From Blasia pusilla (lineage: Eukaryota > Marchantiophyta > Marchantiopsida > Blasiales): a DNA stretch of 64,000 nt. The stretch covers positions 38,936,001 to 39,000,000 of the forward strand of contig CM114272.1 of the NCBI GenBank assembly GCA_050084515.1, read 5' to 3'. The notes beneath the pieces are model-generated. The model was not told where the DNA came from. It did no database searches and saw only the letters and a program-made list of their open reading frames with translations. How positions within the stretch are numbered: the stretch's first letter is position 1; each line of letters opens with the position of its first letter. Shown here in pieces: positions 40,243-51,607 of the stretch. Both the position numbers and the translations under genes were made by a program.

Positions 40243-41400
40243 TTAGTTATCCTCAGGTTCGGGCTCATCATACCGGCGCACATGCATGCCATTGACTCGC
40301 GTGGGCAGGGATTCTCCCTGTAAGGTTTCTAACTGGAGGGATCCATTATCATAGATGGCCAATACCCGGTAGGGTCCCATCCAATTTAATTTTAATTTTC
40401 CGGGGAACTTTAGTCGCCGGTTATCATACAGTAGCACTAAGTCGCCAACATTGATAGATTGTGGCCGGAGATGTCGATTGTAACATTTCTTACGTTCTTT
40501 TTGCACTTGGGCTGTCCGGCGTAACGCGAGCATGCGTGCCTCTTCCAACTCCACTAGGGTCTCATTCCTGTGTTCAATAACTTCGCCCCCAGCCTCCGTT
40601 CTTGTTCCCTCCAATACCCGATAAGTGGGCAACACCCATTGAATAGGTGTTAAGGGATGTACGCCATAAGTCAGGAAGAACGGGGTGTATTTTGTCGTCA
40701 CCTTCTCGGCTGTTTGTTTGATGCGCCCATAATGCCGGGAAATTTTTGTGTCCCAATCATAGGAATATGTTACCGTTAATCGATTCAATATTCGGCAAAT
40801 GAGGCCGTTCGATTTTTCCGTCAACCCGTTGGCTTTAGGGTTGTAGGGAGTGGTTTTCCGATGCTTAATGAGAAAGTGGGAAGTGAGAGACTCAATAGTC
40901 GGTTCAGAAGTGCGTACCCGGTCACTTACTAGTTCCAACGGACAGACCATAACAGCGTGATAATCATCTCGTATAAAAACTTGGCCACCGCTTCACTTTG
41001 TCATCTTTCCGTGTGGCTACCGCCCGACCATCTTAGTACAATAGTCGGTGGCGATAAGAATATACTTCCGCCGGGTTTGGCGAGTGGCGGGAGATAGGGC
41101 TCACGAAGTCAATGCCCCATTTTTCAAAAGGAGCTAGGGGCATGATGGGGACCAAAGGCCACCGGCAGAGTCGCCGTGGGTCGACCCCTTTGACAGCATC
41201 ACAACTCGAATAAAATTACCTACGTCTTTGTACATAGTCGGCCACCAATAACGTCGCGGCCAAAATTTTCTTAACGGTATTTTTACCGCATAGTGTCCAC
41301 CGGAATCAGCCATATCAGGGCTCGATGACTGGGAACCTCTTGACTTCCAAGCATCATCGATGCTCTTCATCAACACCTAATTTGAATAAGACCCTTGATG
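40243..41400 (-). pseudogene. Integrase of element C
   Basis: N-terminal part near 41376-41134 (GGHYAVKI, RRYWWPTMYKDVGNFIRVVM) and WGIDFVSPISRHSP with the first Asp near 41110. The C-terminal two thirds are one open frame (40950-40243): ESLTSHFLIKHRKTTPYNPK, ANGLTEKSNGLICRILNRL with the catalytic Glu, then QSINVGDLVLLYDNRRLKFP and LNWMGPYRVLAIYDNGSLQL, the GPY/F module. It ends YDEPEPEDN without a chromodomain. Stops between 41130 and 40950 remove continuity. Confidence 0.8.
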
Positions 41401-41416
41401 CGGATCTCATATGGGC

Positions 41417-42987
41417 CTATCCGATGTAAAAAAACTGCGCGTTCTTTCCGTCGTCGGGCGGAAGTCGCAGAGTCATTAGAAACCGCAGAATATCCTCATA
41501 AAAAGACTGGCTCAACCGTTCCTCTGTTATCAGGAACAGATCCTCATCGGGAAAGGTATCATCGACAGATTGGGTGAGGTCCGCATTTGTCATCCTCAAC
41601 CGGGAAAGAAAATCGGCATTGGTATGCACCTTGCCGGCACGGGTCACAACATCGAATGTGAATTCTTGTAGCAACAAGATCCACCGTGTAATGCGTCCTG
41701 ACAGGTTGGCTTTCACCATTAAGGGTCTGAGTGCAAAATGATCACATGAAAGACAAATTCGTACCCTAATAAATAGTTTCGGAACTTTTTACACGAGAAG
41801 ACCATGCCTAACGCCTCTCGTTCGGTGGTTGTATATTTCTGCTCTGCCGTCGATAGTTGTCGGCCGGCGTAGTAAATTGGAAAATCATGTTTGTGCTCAT
41901 CCAATTGGCTGAGCACTACTCCAATGGCAAATGAGGATGTGTCCACATATACGTGGAAGGGTTTGGTCCAATCGGGGGACCGAAGTACAGGAGCCTTTTG
42001 CAATGCATCTTTTAAGGTGTCGAATGCCACTTGGCACGTTGGTGTCCACTCCCATTCGGTGGTCTTCTTAAGTAATGCAGTAAGAGCGCCCGCTTTTACC
42101 GCGTAATCTTTAATAAACCGTCGATAGTACCCGACATATCCCAAGAATCCTCTCAATTCCCGGAGATTAGTGGGTGGTTCCAATGCGACGATAATATCCA
42201 CCTTGGCCTTGTCGACCTCAATTCCTTGCGCCGACACTCGGTGTCCCAGCAGAATTCCTTGTTTCATAGCGATATATGATTTGTCCGGATGAAGGGACAA
42301 ATGCACTTCGCGACAGCGTGCGAGTGTTAACTCTAACTTTTCCAGATGTTCGGCCTCCGTGCTAAAGATACAAAAATCGTCTAAAAATATTTCCACGAAC
42401 TTCCACAGATACTCCTGGAAGATGGAGATCATCATCCGTTGGAAAGTAGCTTGGGCATTGCACAACCCAAAAGGCATTACGCGATATGCGAAAGTTCCCC
42501 AGTCCGTAGTGAACGTTGTGAGCGGACGATCCTTTTCTCGTATGGATACCTGGTTGTACTCCGAATATCCGTCCAAGAAAGTATAACGCTCGTGCGCGGC
42601 CACTTTATCCAAAATACTGTCAGTGAAAGGTAGAGGATGGTGGTCTTTTAAGGTGGCCGCATTTAATTTCCGATAATCCTTGCACACTCGGATTTTTCCC
42701 GTTTGTTTTTTAGGCACAATTACGATGGGCGACACCCACTCGCTACTTAACACCGGATAGATTATTCCTGCCTCGAGACGCTGATCGATCTCGTCCTTGA
42801 CTAACAATGAGTACTTTGGATTCAGTCGATATTGTCGCATTCGTACCGGGACCGCCCCTTCTTTAAGATCAATTTGGTGTTCACCATATTGTGCGGGAAT
42901 GCCTGTCATTTCATCCATGGAGTATGCAAAGACATCCAAATACTCAAACAGTAGTCTTTTATATTTTATAAGTGTGGTGGGAGACAA
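41417..42987 (-). pseudogene. Reverse transcriptase and RNase H of element C
   Basis: A 422-codon open frame (42987-41719) spans RT and most of RNase H: GEHQIDLKEGAVPVRMRQYR, EWVSPIVIVPKK, RVCKDYRKLNAATLKDHHPL, YTFLDGYSEYNQVSI, YRVMPFGLCNAQATFQRMM and the catalytic FLDDFCIF. The connection follows (LRELRGFLGYVGYYRRFIKD), then RNase H: FHVYVDTSSFAIGVVLSQ, YYAGRQLSTAEQKYTTTERE. A frameshift near 41740 moves the last RNase H part to 41719-41417 (NLSGRITRWILLLQEFTFDV, NADFLSRL). All RT catalytic boxes are intact. Confidence 0.9.
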
Positions 42988-43041
42988 ATCCGCCGAAAGG
43001 CGTAGAGACTTTTGATCTGCAATATTGACCTGGACGTAGTC

Positions 43042-43663
43042 CTACTCCTGAACCATGTTTTCTGTAAACTGGAAGGTGCTATGACCTAGCTTCTCTTCCT
43101 CTCGAGCCGACCTTGGCTTGGAGGGTACCGCCTCCTCGTCTATTTCATACCATTCTAAATAATATACATTGGACGAGGACTCAATAGCGGTGGTGTTGTC
43201 TTGATCTGACGTATAGCCGTCGTCAGTCGGTGGCGTCTCTCCTTGGGGTGGTCGAGATTTCCACGACAGCTTGATGAGCCGCTTTGAGACCTGATTCGCC
43301 GCCTTTTCCAATTTGAAGTCACCCTCGCGCCATACAGCCAGGGTCTTCCGATAAGCAAAGGATAGCCCGTCGCGGTCAGGGGCTGCAAGACTAAGTAGTC
43401 CAACAAAAACAACACCCCCCGAGCATGGTCGGAATTTGCGTGAGCTATCCAAGTGGTCTCTTCCGGGATTGATCCGCAAACCACAAATACTTGTCTGTGG
43501 GCTCGTACACCGTGTACCCTAGGGCCCGAGCTGTTTGCTCCGTCATAATATTGATTCCGCTTCCGGAATCAATGGGGACCTTCTTAATAGTATGGCCCTC
43601 AATCTCCACCTCCACTTCTGGGGCTCCCAAGTCTTCTACTTTGATACGGAGCAGATCCACCAT
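43042..43663 (-). pseudogene. Protease region of element C
   Basis: 43663-43445 reads EVEVEIEGHTIKKVPIDSGS then GINIMTEQTARALGYTVYEP and FADQSRKRPLG. DSGSG is an intact retropepsin-type active site. It continues after a frame change as PLLIGRPWLYGARV (43330 region). A linker to RT follows (DDGYTSDQDNTTAIESSSNV). Confidence 0.75.
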
Positions 43664-43711
43664 TGGCAGATGCTTCGCCGCCTTCCTGGGTCTTTTGCGG
43701 CTGATTTTCCA

Positions 43712-45834
43712 CTACTGCAAGATTTTTCGGTATACTGGGTTATCCATTAGCAACTGTAGCAGGGTTATGTTGGCCGGGGTTGACGCCAAGTCCCTCAGTA
43801 AATCGTAAGCTTCTAGGACCAGTGGTGATGTCGCCATGGCTTGGACTGTCGTACTTGGATTGGCCTTTGTCTTCTCTGGGGTCTCTTTCCCCTCTGGTTC
43901 CTGGGCCTCACGAACTTGAGCACGGACCTGGTCCTCCACATCCTGATGGAAGTATTTCGGATGACTTCGGTCAAAGGCCGGGTCCACATCGCCTTTGAGG
44001 ATGGCCTTCCCGGCACGTAAGGTGTTCACAGCTTTGTTCTTGGGCTCCCTAGCTTCGCGCGAAGACGAAACACCCTTCTTTACCTTTGGGGTCCCCGCGG
44101 TCTGACTCTTCGACCTCGTGGTGACCGCCAACACAGTTTCTTGGAATTCTTTGGGCCAGTCCGATGATTCCTCGTTGGCCCCTTTGGTCGAGTCTTCCTC
44201 ACTGATGGTGACTCGCTTTGGTCTCGGGGACACTACTTCTTCCACCCGGACCAGTTGTACATTTTCATCGTTTTTGGGCTCTGGTTGAGTTGTTGGAGTA
44301 TTTACATATCTGACCAACAAACGCGGGACTTTGGGCTCCGGGCATTCCACGGCAGTGTGCCCACCCTTCTTGCAGTTCCCTCATAAGGGATTGAGTCCCA
44401 CTGGTCGCTTTAGGTTTGGGCAATTATTGGCCCAATGGTCTGCTGCGCCGCAGTTATAACAACAATTTCTTTTGATGGGTGGCGTGAAGGCCGCCGCACC
44501 CATAATCTGTCTCAGGGGTCTCTGTTCTCCGTATTCCGGAGGTACATACCGCGTGATCCAGCTTCTCCCAGGGTTTGGGGGTGGCACCGCTTGGACGGCA
44601 TAGCACCCTTCCCACTGTTCTGGTTCATACCATCCTTCTTCAATAGGGGCCTCTTCCTGGACCCACCGCAGATCCCTCTGAGTAGGGCATTCTTGTATAG
44701 TATGCCCCTGGGTTCCACAACTACTACACCAAATGTTGGGCCTCATCAGCTCGGGTCGTCTTCTGGGGTCCTTCTGGGCCACCAGATGTACCTTCAACTC
44801 AACCATTTGTTTTTGAGTTCCTCCATGGTGACTTGCCGGCCTTCCTTGCCATCCCTCTTCTTGGACTTTCCGACCCGGGCGACGCTTGGTGCTTGGTCGG
44901 GTTTGGTCTGGTGCTTGGGGGAGCAATGATGCCTATTCTTCCCTTTCCTTTTAGCTTTTACCTCCTGCTCCGAGTCCGAGGACTCGGACGAATCCTCTGT
45001 AGAGGATTCTGTGTCTGTGGAGGACGCTTCGTCTTCGGACGAAGCACTAGTCTGCGACGCCCCTCTCCGTTGGTGACGCCGTCTTCGTGTTCAGCGGGAC
45101 TTTTCTGAGGCTTCGTACGCCTCAGCAGAGGCTATGACCGCCTCCAGGGAGTCCCGTTGGCCTCTCCGGCAATACCGATCCATTTCTTTGGACAAGCCGG
45201 ACACGAACCAATCTACCAATTGGGAGGTAGTCGTGTGTTCTAGCTTATTCACAAGGCTCCGGAACCTTTGGGTATATTCCCGGAGGGTCTCCTTTCTTCG
45301 CTTCACGTCGCGAAGCTTTGTAAGAAGCATGTCCTCGAACTCCAAGTCGCGGAACTCATGTAGGAAGGATTCCAAGACCCTTCTCCAGGTTTCCGTGACT
45401 TCTGCTCCAAGACGTTCGTACCACTGGCTTGCTCGCTTCTTGAGCAGGCCCGGAAAGACTCGTAACAAATCCTCCTCTGCCCTTTCCCCGTTGGCTTTTG
45501 CGACATGGGTGAATTCAAGAACAAAGTTATCCACATCGTCTCGTCATCCCCCAGCAAAGGTGGGGTACCTTAGCAGAGTTTTTCTAGTGTTGGCCATGGG
45601 CACTGCTCTCCTGCTGGCTCCCGGGCTTGATGCTCGAGAGGAAGGAGGTAAAGGTGCCGCTCGAGGTGCTCTAATCGGCTCCTCGCTCCCTGACTCCCCA
45701 AAGGGGTCCCAGGATGACTCTTCGTCCGACTGCGAACTGGCAGGGGACGTAGTGGAGAATTTGTCCCTTTCTTTCTTCTTGCTCTTCGCCTTCGGACGAG
45801 GACGAAGACTCGGAGACGAACTAGGCGGTCTCAA
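43712..45834 (-). pseudogene. gag: gag of element C
   Basis: 45834-45544 is Pro/Ser/Arg-rich. 45534-45091 is the Gag core (NFVLEFTHVAKANGERAEED, LLRVFPGLLKKRASQWYERL, LVDWFVSGLSKEMDRYCRRG). 44926-44381 holds a zinc knuckle CSSCGTQGHTIQEC and a second CYNCGAADHWANNC. 44350-43712 leads towards protease (HPKYFHQDVEDQVRAQVREA, LLQLLMDNPVYRKIL). Frame changes separate the pieces. Same family as gag of element D. Confidence 0.8.
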
Positions 45835-46332
45835 GCCGTTGTTCTTTGTTCGCCGCTATGCGCCCGATCGGCTCATTTGCTCGCGAAGAGGGTGAGAGCC
45901 TTCCATAAGTCTCTTGGGGATTTGGCAACTTGCGTTCACCCCACGGTGGCGATAGGGTAAGGGTCCATGGAGGAGGTTAACTCGATTCTTTTACATCTAC
46001 TGGAGGGTGCCTGGTGCTCCTACGCTTCCTGCCAGGTTTTCCTCCCATAGACAGAAGTACCGGGTTTTCACCAAGTACAACTATCGTCCATGGGCGAAGC
46101 ACCGTTCGGCGATTGGTTCTTTGACCATTCTAATTAGTTGGTCTATCTTCTCTAGCACCAATGCAGCAAATGTATTGTTATCTTCAAGCATACATTGTCT
46201 AACAGGGGTCGCTAGAGCTAGCCGATGGTCTTTAGTAAGAACTAGAATGTGGGGTCGTCTAGGGGTGAAGCTTCTTTCTTCGTTCCCTGCTTCCCCATGG
46301 ATCTTTCTCTCCCTTCTCAGCCAAGGATATCA

Positions 46333-46350
46333 TCCCCGGCAACGGCGCCA
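46333..46350 (-). promoter_or_regulatory. Primer binding site of element C (tRNA-Asp)
   Basis: TGGCGCCGTTGCCGGGGA on the minus strand, 17 bases inside the 5' LTR; an exact complement of the 3' end of plant tRNA-Asp including CCA. Confidence 0.9.
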
Positions 46351-46367
46351 AAAATTCTTCGTCTATA

Positions 46368-47547
46368 TGTAATGTCTAAGTGTTTCTTATTTACAGTCAA
46401 TTGTAGAGTTCGATCCCCAAGAGGATCATTGTTGGATGAAAAGAGAGTATAAAGTGATGATTATGTTGTAAAAGTGTAATTGATTATGTAATTCAAATGT
46501 AGTATTCCAGTAACATCTTCCGATCCTTTTTAGTACCTATGTTTTCTTCTTCAATTCTCTCGAGTGGAATTTAAAGTACGCTCAGGCAATTTGTTCTCTC
46601 GACATCTCGGAACCTCACAGAGACCTCAAGAATAAAGTTGGCTTCTCCTACTTTCGGAACTCAATCCGTCGGGGCAGGTTACTCTCTGTCAAACAGATTT
46701 CAAACAACTCTATGTTGATTATTCCATTGATGAGAAAGGTTTGCCTGATTCACTCTTCACTCGGCAGACCCAAAAAGAATATTCAGACATAAGCATCGCA
46801 CATCAGAATGAATGAATGAATGCTTTACTACTCCATCAAGAATTGGAAGACTTCAAAGTATATATACAAGCTCGAGAGGGTACAACTCTCTTGCTCGGGC
46901 CATTCCTACAGCATAAGGACTTCATGAGCGAATGATAATGATAGCTTCTGTCCTGTTTCTTAAATATTCTCGAGAGTAGGAGCGTTTCTATGATCCGAAG
47001 CGTTCTTGATGAAGTTGGTGTCTCTTCAATATTTGTAACTACCTAGATCTATGGTGTGCGTTCTTTCTCCTATGATCCCTGTGAATCCGCGGTACAAAAC
47101 TGTTCTTACTACCAATTTGATACAAAGGGTCTAATTATTTAAACTATGTGTCGGTTCGAATCACAATCATGCTAAGCTTCGCTGCGCAAAATTTCCGAAG
47201 GACGAAGTTCTTCATTCTTCATTCTCTTCTTGCTTCGTTCTTCGTGCTTCGCTCTTCGCGCTTCGCTTAAGAGCGAGGTACTTTGTATACAGAGATTCGT
47301 TGAGCTTCGTTAGGCTTTGTTAAGCTTCGCTAAGCTTCGCGTTGATCCTTTATACTTCTTTACGGATTTTGATTCTCCTCTAAGGCAAATCCTTGATCTT
47401 CCATCTCTCTGCCTTGTCTTAGGAGCTTGGTGATTCACTTATTCTTCTTCATAATAATCAATAATCATAATCAAAATCATAATATACAAGAGTCTTCGTT
47501 GAATAAAAAGATATATTCTTCAAGAGTACAAAATTGTGGGTATCACA
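46368..47547 (-). repeat. 5' LTR of element C
   Basis: 1180 bp with the same ends as the 3' LTR, followed by CTCCT (47548-47552). It carries an extra cttcgcgcttcgct stretch near 47262 and lacks about 20 bp present near 37600 of the other copy. Confidence 0.95.
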
Positions 47548-47592
47548 CTCCTCCACTGGCACACTAGAAGGAGAGGACGATGCCATTGGCTG

Positions 47593-48785
47593 CTACGCAA
47601 CCCCCTCACAAGATGGTACACCCTTAGCTACACCATCATCTGAGCAAATAACTCCTCCACCAAGATGAGCAACCAACTCCACATGCCCAGCCATTACATC
47701 CCATTTACTCCAAGGATGCAAAATAGTACTCTCCTCGCCCCCAGTCGATGCCTCTACCATCCCGGTAGCCATCAAGCTCATCACAAGGGGTGGAAGACCC
47801 ACAGACATAGTCCGAAGTCGACGCTGCTCGGCCATACCAAGACTCAAAATCCAAGTCAAACAATTCACGTCCATGGCCTGGCCCAACACATGACGTCGTG
47901 AAGCCTCAGAAATGGAAGCAACCGTTGTCACACCAGTAGCAAATCCCATCGCACGCTCTTTCTTATCAGCGTTAGGCTCCACCAACTGTCACACATGAGA
48001 ATCCCATACAAGCCCGGGACCACCTTCCCTGTAGGCATGTGACGAGGGAAAACTCACAAATGTGGGTAGTGCCATCCTAGGCTGGCCCACATGGTTCATC
48101 ACTGCCATGGGTGACCGATCAATAACCCTCACCACTTGAGAAAGTCGCCTAGTATCCAAGATACTATCCACTCTAAGGCAAGGATCCACTGCACTTCATC
48201 ATATGCTCGACGTAGAACTTCCCTAGGCAGCAAGTTTGTCCACCACAAGCGTGGACGATGTGCACGCGAGCCAACTCGCGCTGCATCCAACAACACCGCT
48301 GGTCCAATCCAAGACCGCACCCCATGAACACTCGCCATCATCCGGGTCCGAGTGTCACCCAACAATGGAACATTCTCCAGAATGTAAGCTGGAGCACGTG
48401 CCTGATGAACCTGAAGATGTCGTAACACTCGTAACATCTCCCAAAATAATCGATACCTAGGGTCGTGTAATCCCTCACCACGACCAGCACGTGTATGACC
48501 CTGACATGGCCAAATCCACAGGACCAACCCTCTCAAGGTCCTGCGCCCCCAACAATGCAATGCGTGACGGCAAAGCACGCTGGTACCCACGAATAGCTGA
48601 TGGCGGCAACAACTTAGGATATCTCCGCATCAACTGACCAATATGTCGAGATGAGACTCTATGAGCCGTCTCATCTCGCTCCACATACACATATCTCCGC
48701 ACAAGAATACCGGCCTGCAACACTGCAGCCAAACGAGTGCTAATCCCACCAAAGAGATCTAACACACAAATACCCTCCGGCCGAT
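47593..48785 (-). pseudogene. DNMT3-like cytosine-5 DNA methyltransferase of element B
   Basis: Lies between protease and RT of a gypsy element. C5-methyltransferase motifs in canonical order: I, CVLDLFGGISTRLAAVLQAG; II, RYVYVERDETAHRV; IV, WPCQGHTRAGRGEGLHDPR with the catalytic Pro-Cys; VI, YILENVPLLGD (ENV); VIII, RAHRPRLWWTNLLP; then the target-recognition stretch MALPTFVSFPSSHA; IX/X, KKERAMGFATGVT and RRHVLGQAMDVN. The region around VIII (PAVLLDAARVG..RAHRPRLWWTNLLP) resembles animal and plant DNMT3 rather than DRM, whose motifs are rearranged. Damage: a ~14-base deletion just before PCQ (judged against copy A), a frame change near 48150 and a TGA near 47986. Beyond motif X the frame (47800-47593) is unassigned. 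Confidence 0.85.
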
Positions 48786-48905
48786 ACTGTCATACAATAG
48801 GTGTAGTATCGAAAGAGGATAACCCAACTGGACCAGAAGTAGGAGTCCGCCGTGGGGCCTCCTCTTCCTTGTGAGGTATAACAGCCTCACACCAAGCCTC
48901 CTACA

Positions 48906-49853
48906 CTAGGCGATCAACCTCATGCCTGAACTCCAAAGTGGCACATCCAACGATGAGGATGCCACTGCTGCAAAACTAGGGACCTCCTCTACCTCCTCAT
49001 GCACAGGAGAATCCATAGCATAAAGATTACCCTCCAAAAAGTCTCCTGGCCAAGTGACTACTCCACTAAAACCAGCCACAGATGCTAACACCGTTGGGGA
49101 AGACCCTCCTGGTAAAGCCCCATAAATAAATCTCACATGAACTTGGCTCATACGTCCATCCCCAGACTGCCAACCACGTCTATAAGACGTTGTCTCAGTC
49201 CAGTAGTCCATCTGAAAACCCATTGGGTACAATACTGCTCCTCCAACTAGTACATCATACGACTCGGCTGATGTGACCACTGCAGGTACTCCCAACTGGG
49301 AGCTATCAGTTGCATGATCTGGTCTCAACTGTATAGACAACTTATCCCATGTTATGAATTGAGACCTATCATTGGCTCCTCCAAGTGATGTTTGAATTTG
49401 GAATGGGCAAGGCTCAAGCTCTGACCTCCGAATACCCAAACCAATACATGCCGCCTTTCCCAACATCAAAGGTTGGGCACCAGAGTCTAACAAGACTCTA
49501 TTTGGTCTATAAACATGTCTTGTAGGACTCACCAATCGGAATATCCCACTCCGGTTGTCCAACATACATACACCAGGTGTAAGCCTCTCACGATCAATGG
49601 CTGGCCGGGCTGGTAATGCATCCATCTTCGCCGCTGCTGTCCGCCAAGTAGCACTGGTACTCAATGCTACACCTGACATAGAGGGTCGCTCCACCGCAAC
49701 ACCCTCATCCACCTCAACACGTGTAGCAATAATACCTCCACGTTCACACAACATGGCTCCTAGTTGAAATACAAGAGCTAAGTCAACTCCTAAAGCAATG
49801 AGCTCCGTGGCCGAAAATAATGGAGATCCCAACATTGAAGTTGCCATCCGCAA
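48906..49853 (-). CDS. Aspartic protease region of element B
   Basis: An open frame of 315 codons. The active site is VLLDSGAQPLMLGKAACIGL (D-S-G), followed by a fold compatible with a retropepsin: LEPCPFQIQTSLGGANDRSQ, TSAESYDVLVGGAVLYPMGF with the second hydrophobic-G motif. The N-terminal third (TELIALGVDLALVFQLGAML) is unassigned. It would cut Gag-Pol. The sequence leads, after a stop, into the methyltransferase. Element A has the same active-site segment on the wrong strand. Confidence 0.7.
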   Translation of the reverse strand: MRMATSMLGSPLFSATELIALGVDLALVFQLGAMLCERGGIIATRVEVDEGVAVERPSMSGVALSTSATWRTAAAKMDALPARPAIDRERLTPGVCMLDNRSGIFRLVSPTRHVYRPNRVLLDSGAQPLMLGKAACIGLGIRRSELEPCPFQIQTSLGGANDRSQFITWDKLSIQLRPDHATDSSQLGVPAVVTSAESYDVLVGGAVLYPMGFQMDYWTETTSYRRGWQSGDGRMSQVHVRFIYGALPGGSSPTVLASVAGFSGVVTWPGDFLEGNLYAMDSPVHEEVEEVPSFAAVASSSLDVPLWSSGMRLIA

Positions 49854-50082
49854 TACTGCACTGGATGCTGCATCCGTATCTACTACACGCGATGTAGATG
49901 CCTCGATCCCCCCCCACTGTCACTCAATAGGTGCGTGAGGAACCATGGATGGAGTCCTAAGCACCTCAGACAACAAGAATGATGGGAAGCCTAGGCGCCT
50001 CCCCCCTCACCCCTCTGTGGGTCCAACTCCACAAGAGCACCACGTGGCTCGACACTCGAGTGGCTCCTCTCAGAATCGCATG

Positions 50083-51607
50083 CTAATGCGAACGTGTTGC
50101 ACTCGCCATATAAGAGAGATCATCCCCTCCATAAGAGGTGGAAGCCCTTGCTCCCGAACCTGATCTATGTTGGATACCAGCCATAATAGCCAACTTTTGC
50201 TCCAACTGCTCAATCTTGGAAGCCATAGTTGACTCTGTCGTAGTGGTAGGGGTAGCCACCATAGGCTCTCCAACCACTGGTCCACCTCTACCACCCCTAC
50301 CACCTCGGCCTCTCGGAGCTACTCCACCACAGCCGCGGCCTGATCTCAACTCCGGATGAAGATCAAAGCAACCCTCTCGAGGATGACCTGGTCTCTTGCA
50401 ATGATCACACTGAGTTGGGGCCGACTGAGGCCCATCCTCCAAAGTCCATCTCCCATCCTCTTGGGGAAAAACTTCCTAACATGATCACCTCCACATGTCC
50501 AACAAATGAAGGCAATGGTCTCTATGCAAGTGTCCCTCTAGGACCTGATTGAGGTCGTGTGTACACCCCACGACTCCCACTACTACTACCACCACCACTT
50601 CTACGAGACTGTGAGGTGGGCTGCTGAACATGAGAAGTAGTAGTTGTATCCCTACTGAATACGGTTGTCACCGCTCTCTCCTTCACCATGTTTAGCTCAA
50701 TCTTCTCAGATAGAGCAAACACATGGGTCAATGTGGGTGAATCATCACTCATAAGAGTAGCATCACGTACCCTGCAGCGCAACTCTCTGTCCAAGACCCC
50801 ATACCAAAATTGGACTGCCTAAGCCTCAGTCACACCCTGGGTAACTGAAATCAAGCATCGCATATGAGTGTATGCCTCACGCAGACTCTCACCAGTCTTT
50901 CGCTCAAATTCCTGAAGACTCCTCAACTTCTCTGTCTTCACTCCCTGATAGTTCTTCTTCAACCTCTTGAAGAACTCTGCAACCGGGCTGAACGATGGTG
51001 GGGCACTAGTACCTCCACTAGTACCCCCACTAGTACCTCCATGGGTACCTCCACTGGTACCCCCACTCCGGCTTGTACTCGTACCACTCAACGTTGGGCT
51101 GGCTAGCATAGTAGGAGCACTACTACCAATACCACCATGGGTGATAGACACATAACCTGGAGACCAATATTGTCTCCATGCCTCAATCTCAGCAACATGG
51201 TCCTTCCTAAACTCATGGTAATCATCCATGGGTGGTCCTTCCAAGTGCTGAAATAACCCCTTCCAAGCCAAGAAGGGTGTAAACAACGTGGCGTTCCGCA
51301 ACATCTGCATATCACACCATGTATCAAACTCCTGCATGAAGTCCTCCAACTCAATGGTGCCCACTGCACGCGAGTATCGTCGTGGGCCCTTCATGGCCCC
51401 ATATATCCCGTCCATGTCCCAAATCAATGGAGGTGCAACACTCGATAACAACGTAGAAGACTCGGTCTTTGGAACACCCTCGTCCTCCTCTTCATCAACC
51501 GTCAGAAGTGGAAAAGGTAGCCGATACCTCAATCCACTCCGTGTCAAACCACCACTGTCCGCACCACGGTCCCCAACCAGACCACCAGACAGCTCCGTGA
51601 TGACCAA
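50083..51607 (-). pseudogene. gag: gag of element B
   Basis: 51607-50819 holds the Gag core: YSRAVGTIELEDFMQEFDTW, FTPFLAWKGLFQHLEGPPMD, FFKRLKKNYQGVKTEKLRSL, ESLREAYTHMRCLI. A Gly/Thr/Ser repeat lies in the middle. A single TAG near 50817 (CAG would fit) separates AVQFWYGVLDRELRCRV, LTHVFALSEKIELNMV. The zinc knuckle CDHCKRPGHPREGCFDLHPE is at about 50410-50350, followed by an Arg/Gly-rich linker. RNA-packaging role. Confidence 0.75.
51005..51062. repeat. 12-bp tandem repeat in gag (Gly-Gly-Thr-Ser)
   Basis: Four to five units of ggtacctccact/ggtacccccact in the gag frame of element B, giving GGTSGGTHGGTSGGTSGGTS-like residues on the minus strand. Probably replication slippage in a linker. 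Confidence 0.75.

Larger units (their letters stand above)
36843..47547 (-). mobile_element. Ty3/gypsy element C, nested in element B
   Basis: A 10.7-kb element with 1.18-kb LTRs (36843-38023 and 46368-47547) and the 5-bp target duplication CTCCT on both sides (36838-36842 and 47548-47552). It splits the B polyprotein between the methyltransferase and RT. In its own (minus) sense: 5' LTR, tRNA-Asp primer site, gag with two zinc knuckles, protease, RT/RNase H, integrase without a chromodomain, an extra 3' region with a coiled-coil frame, polypurine tract, 3' LTR. The LTRs differ at few sites and by small indels (one ~20 bp near 37600/47128, another near 47260), so insertion is recent relative to B. 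Confidence 0.95.

Noticed and set aside
44435-44929. 164-codon plus-strand frame
   Set aside because: Antisense to the zinc-knuckle region of element C gag, which is clearly coding on the minus strand.
45134-45895. 253-codon plus-strand frame
   Set aside because: Antisense shadow of element C gag; Ser/Arg-rich product of the opposite strand with no motif.
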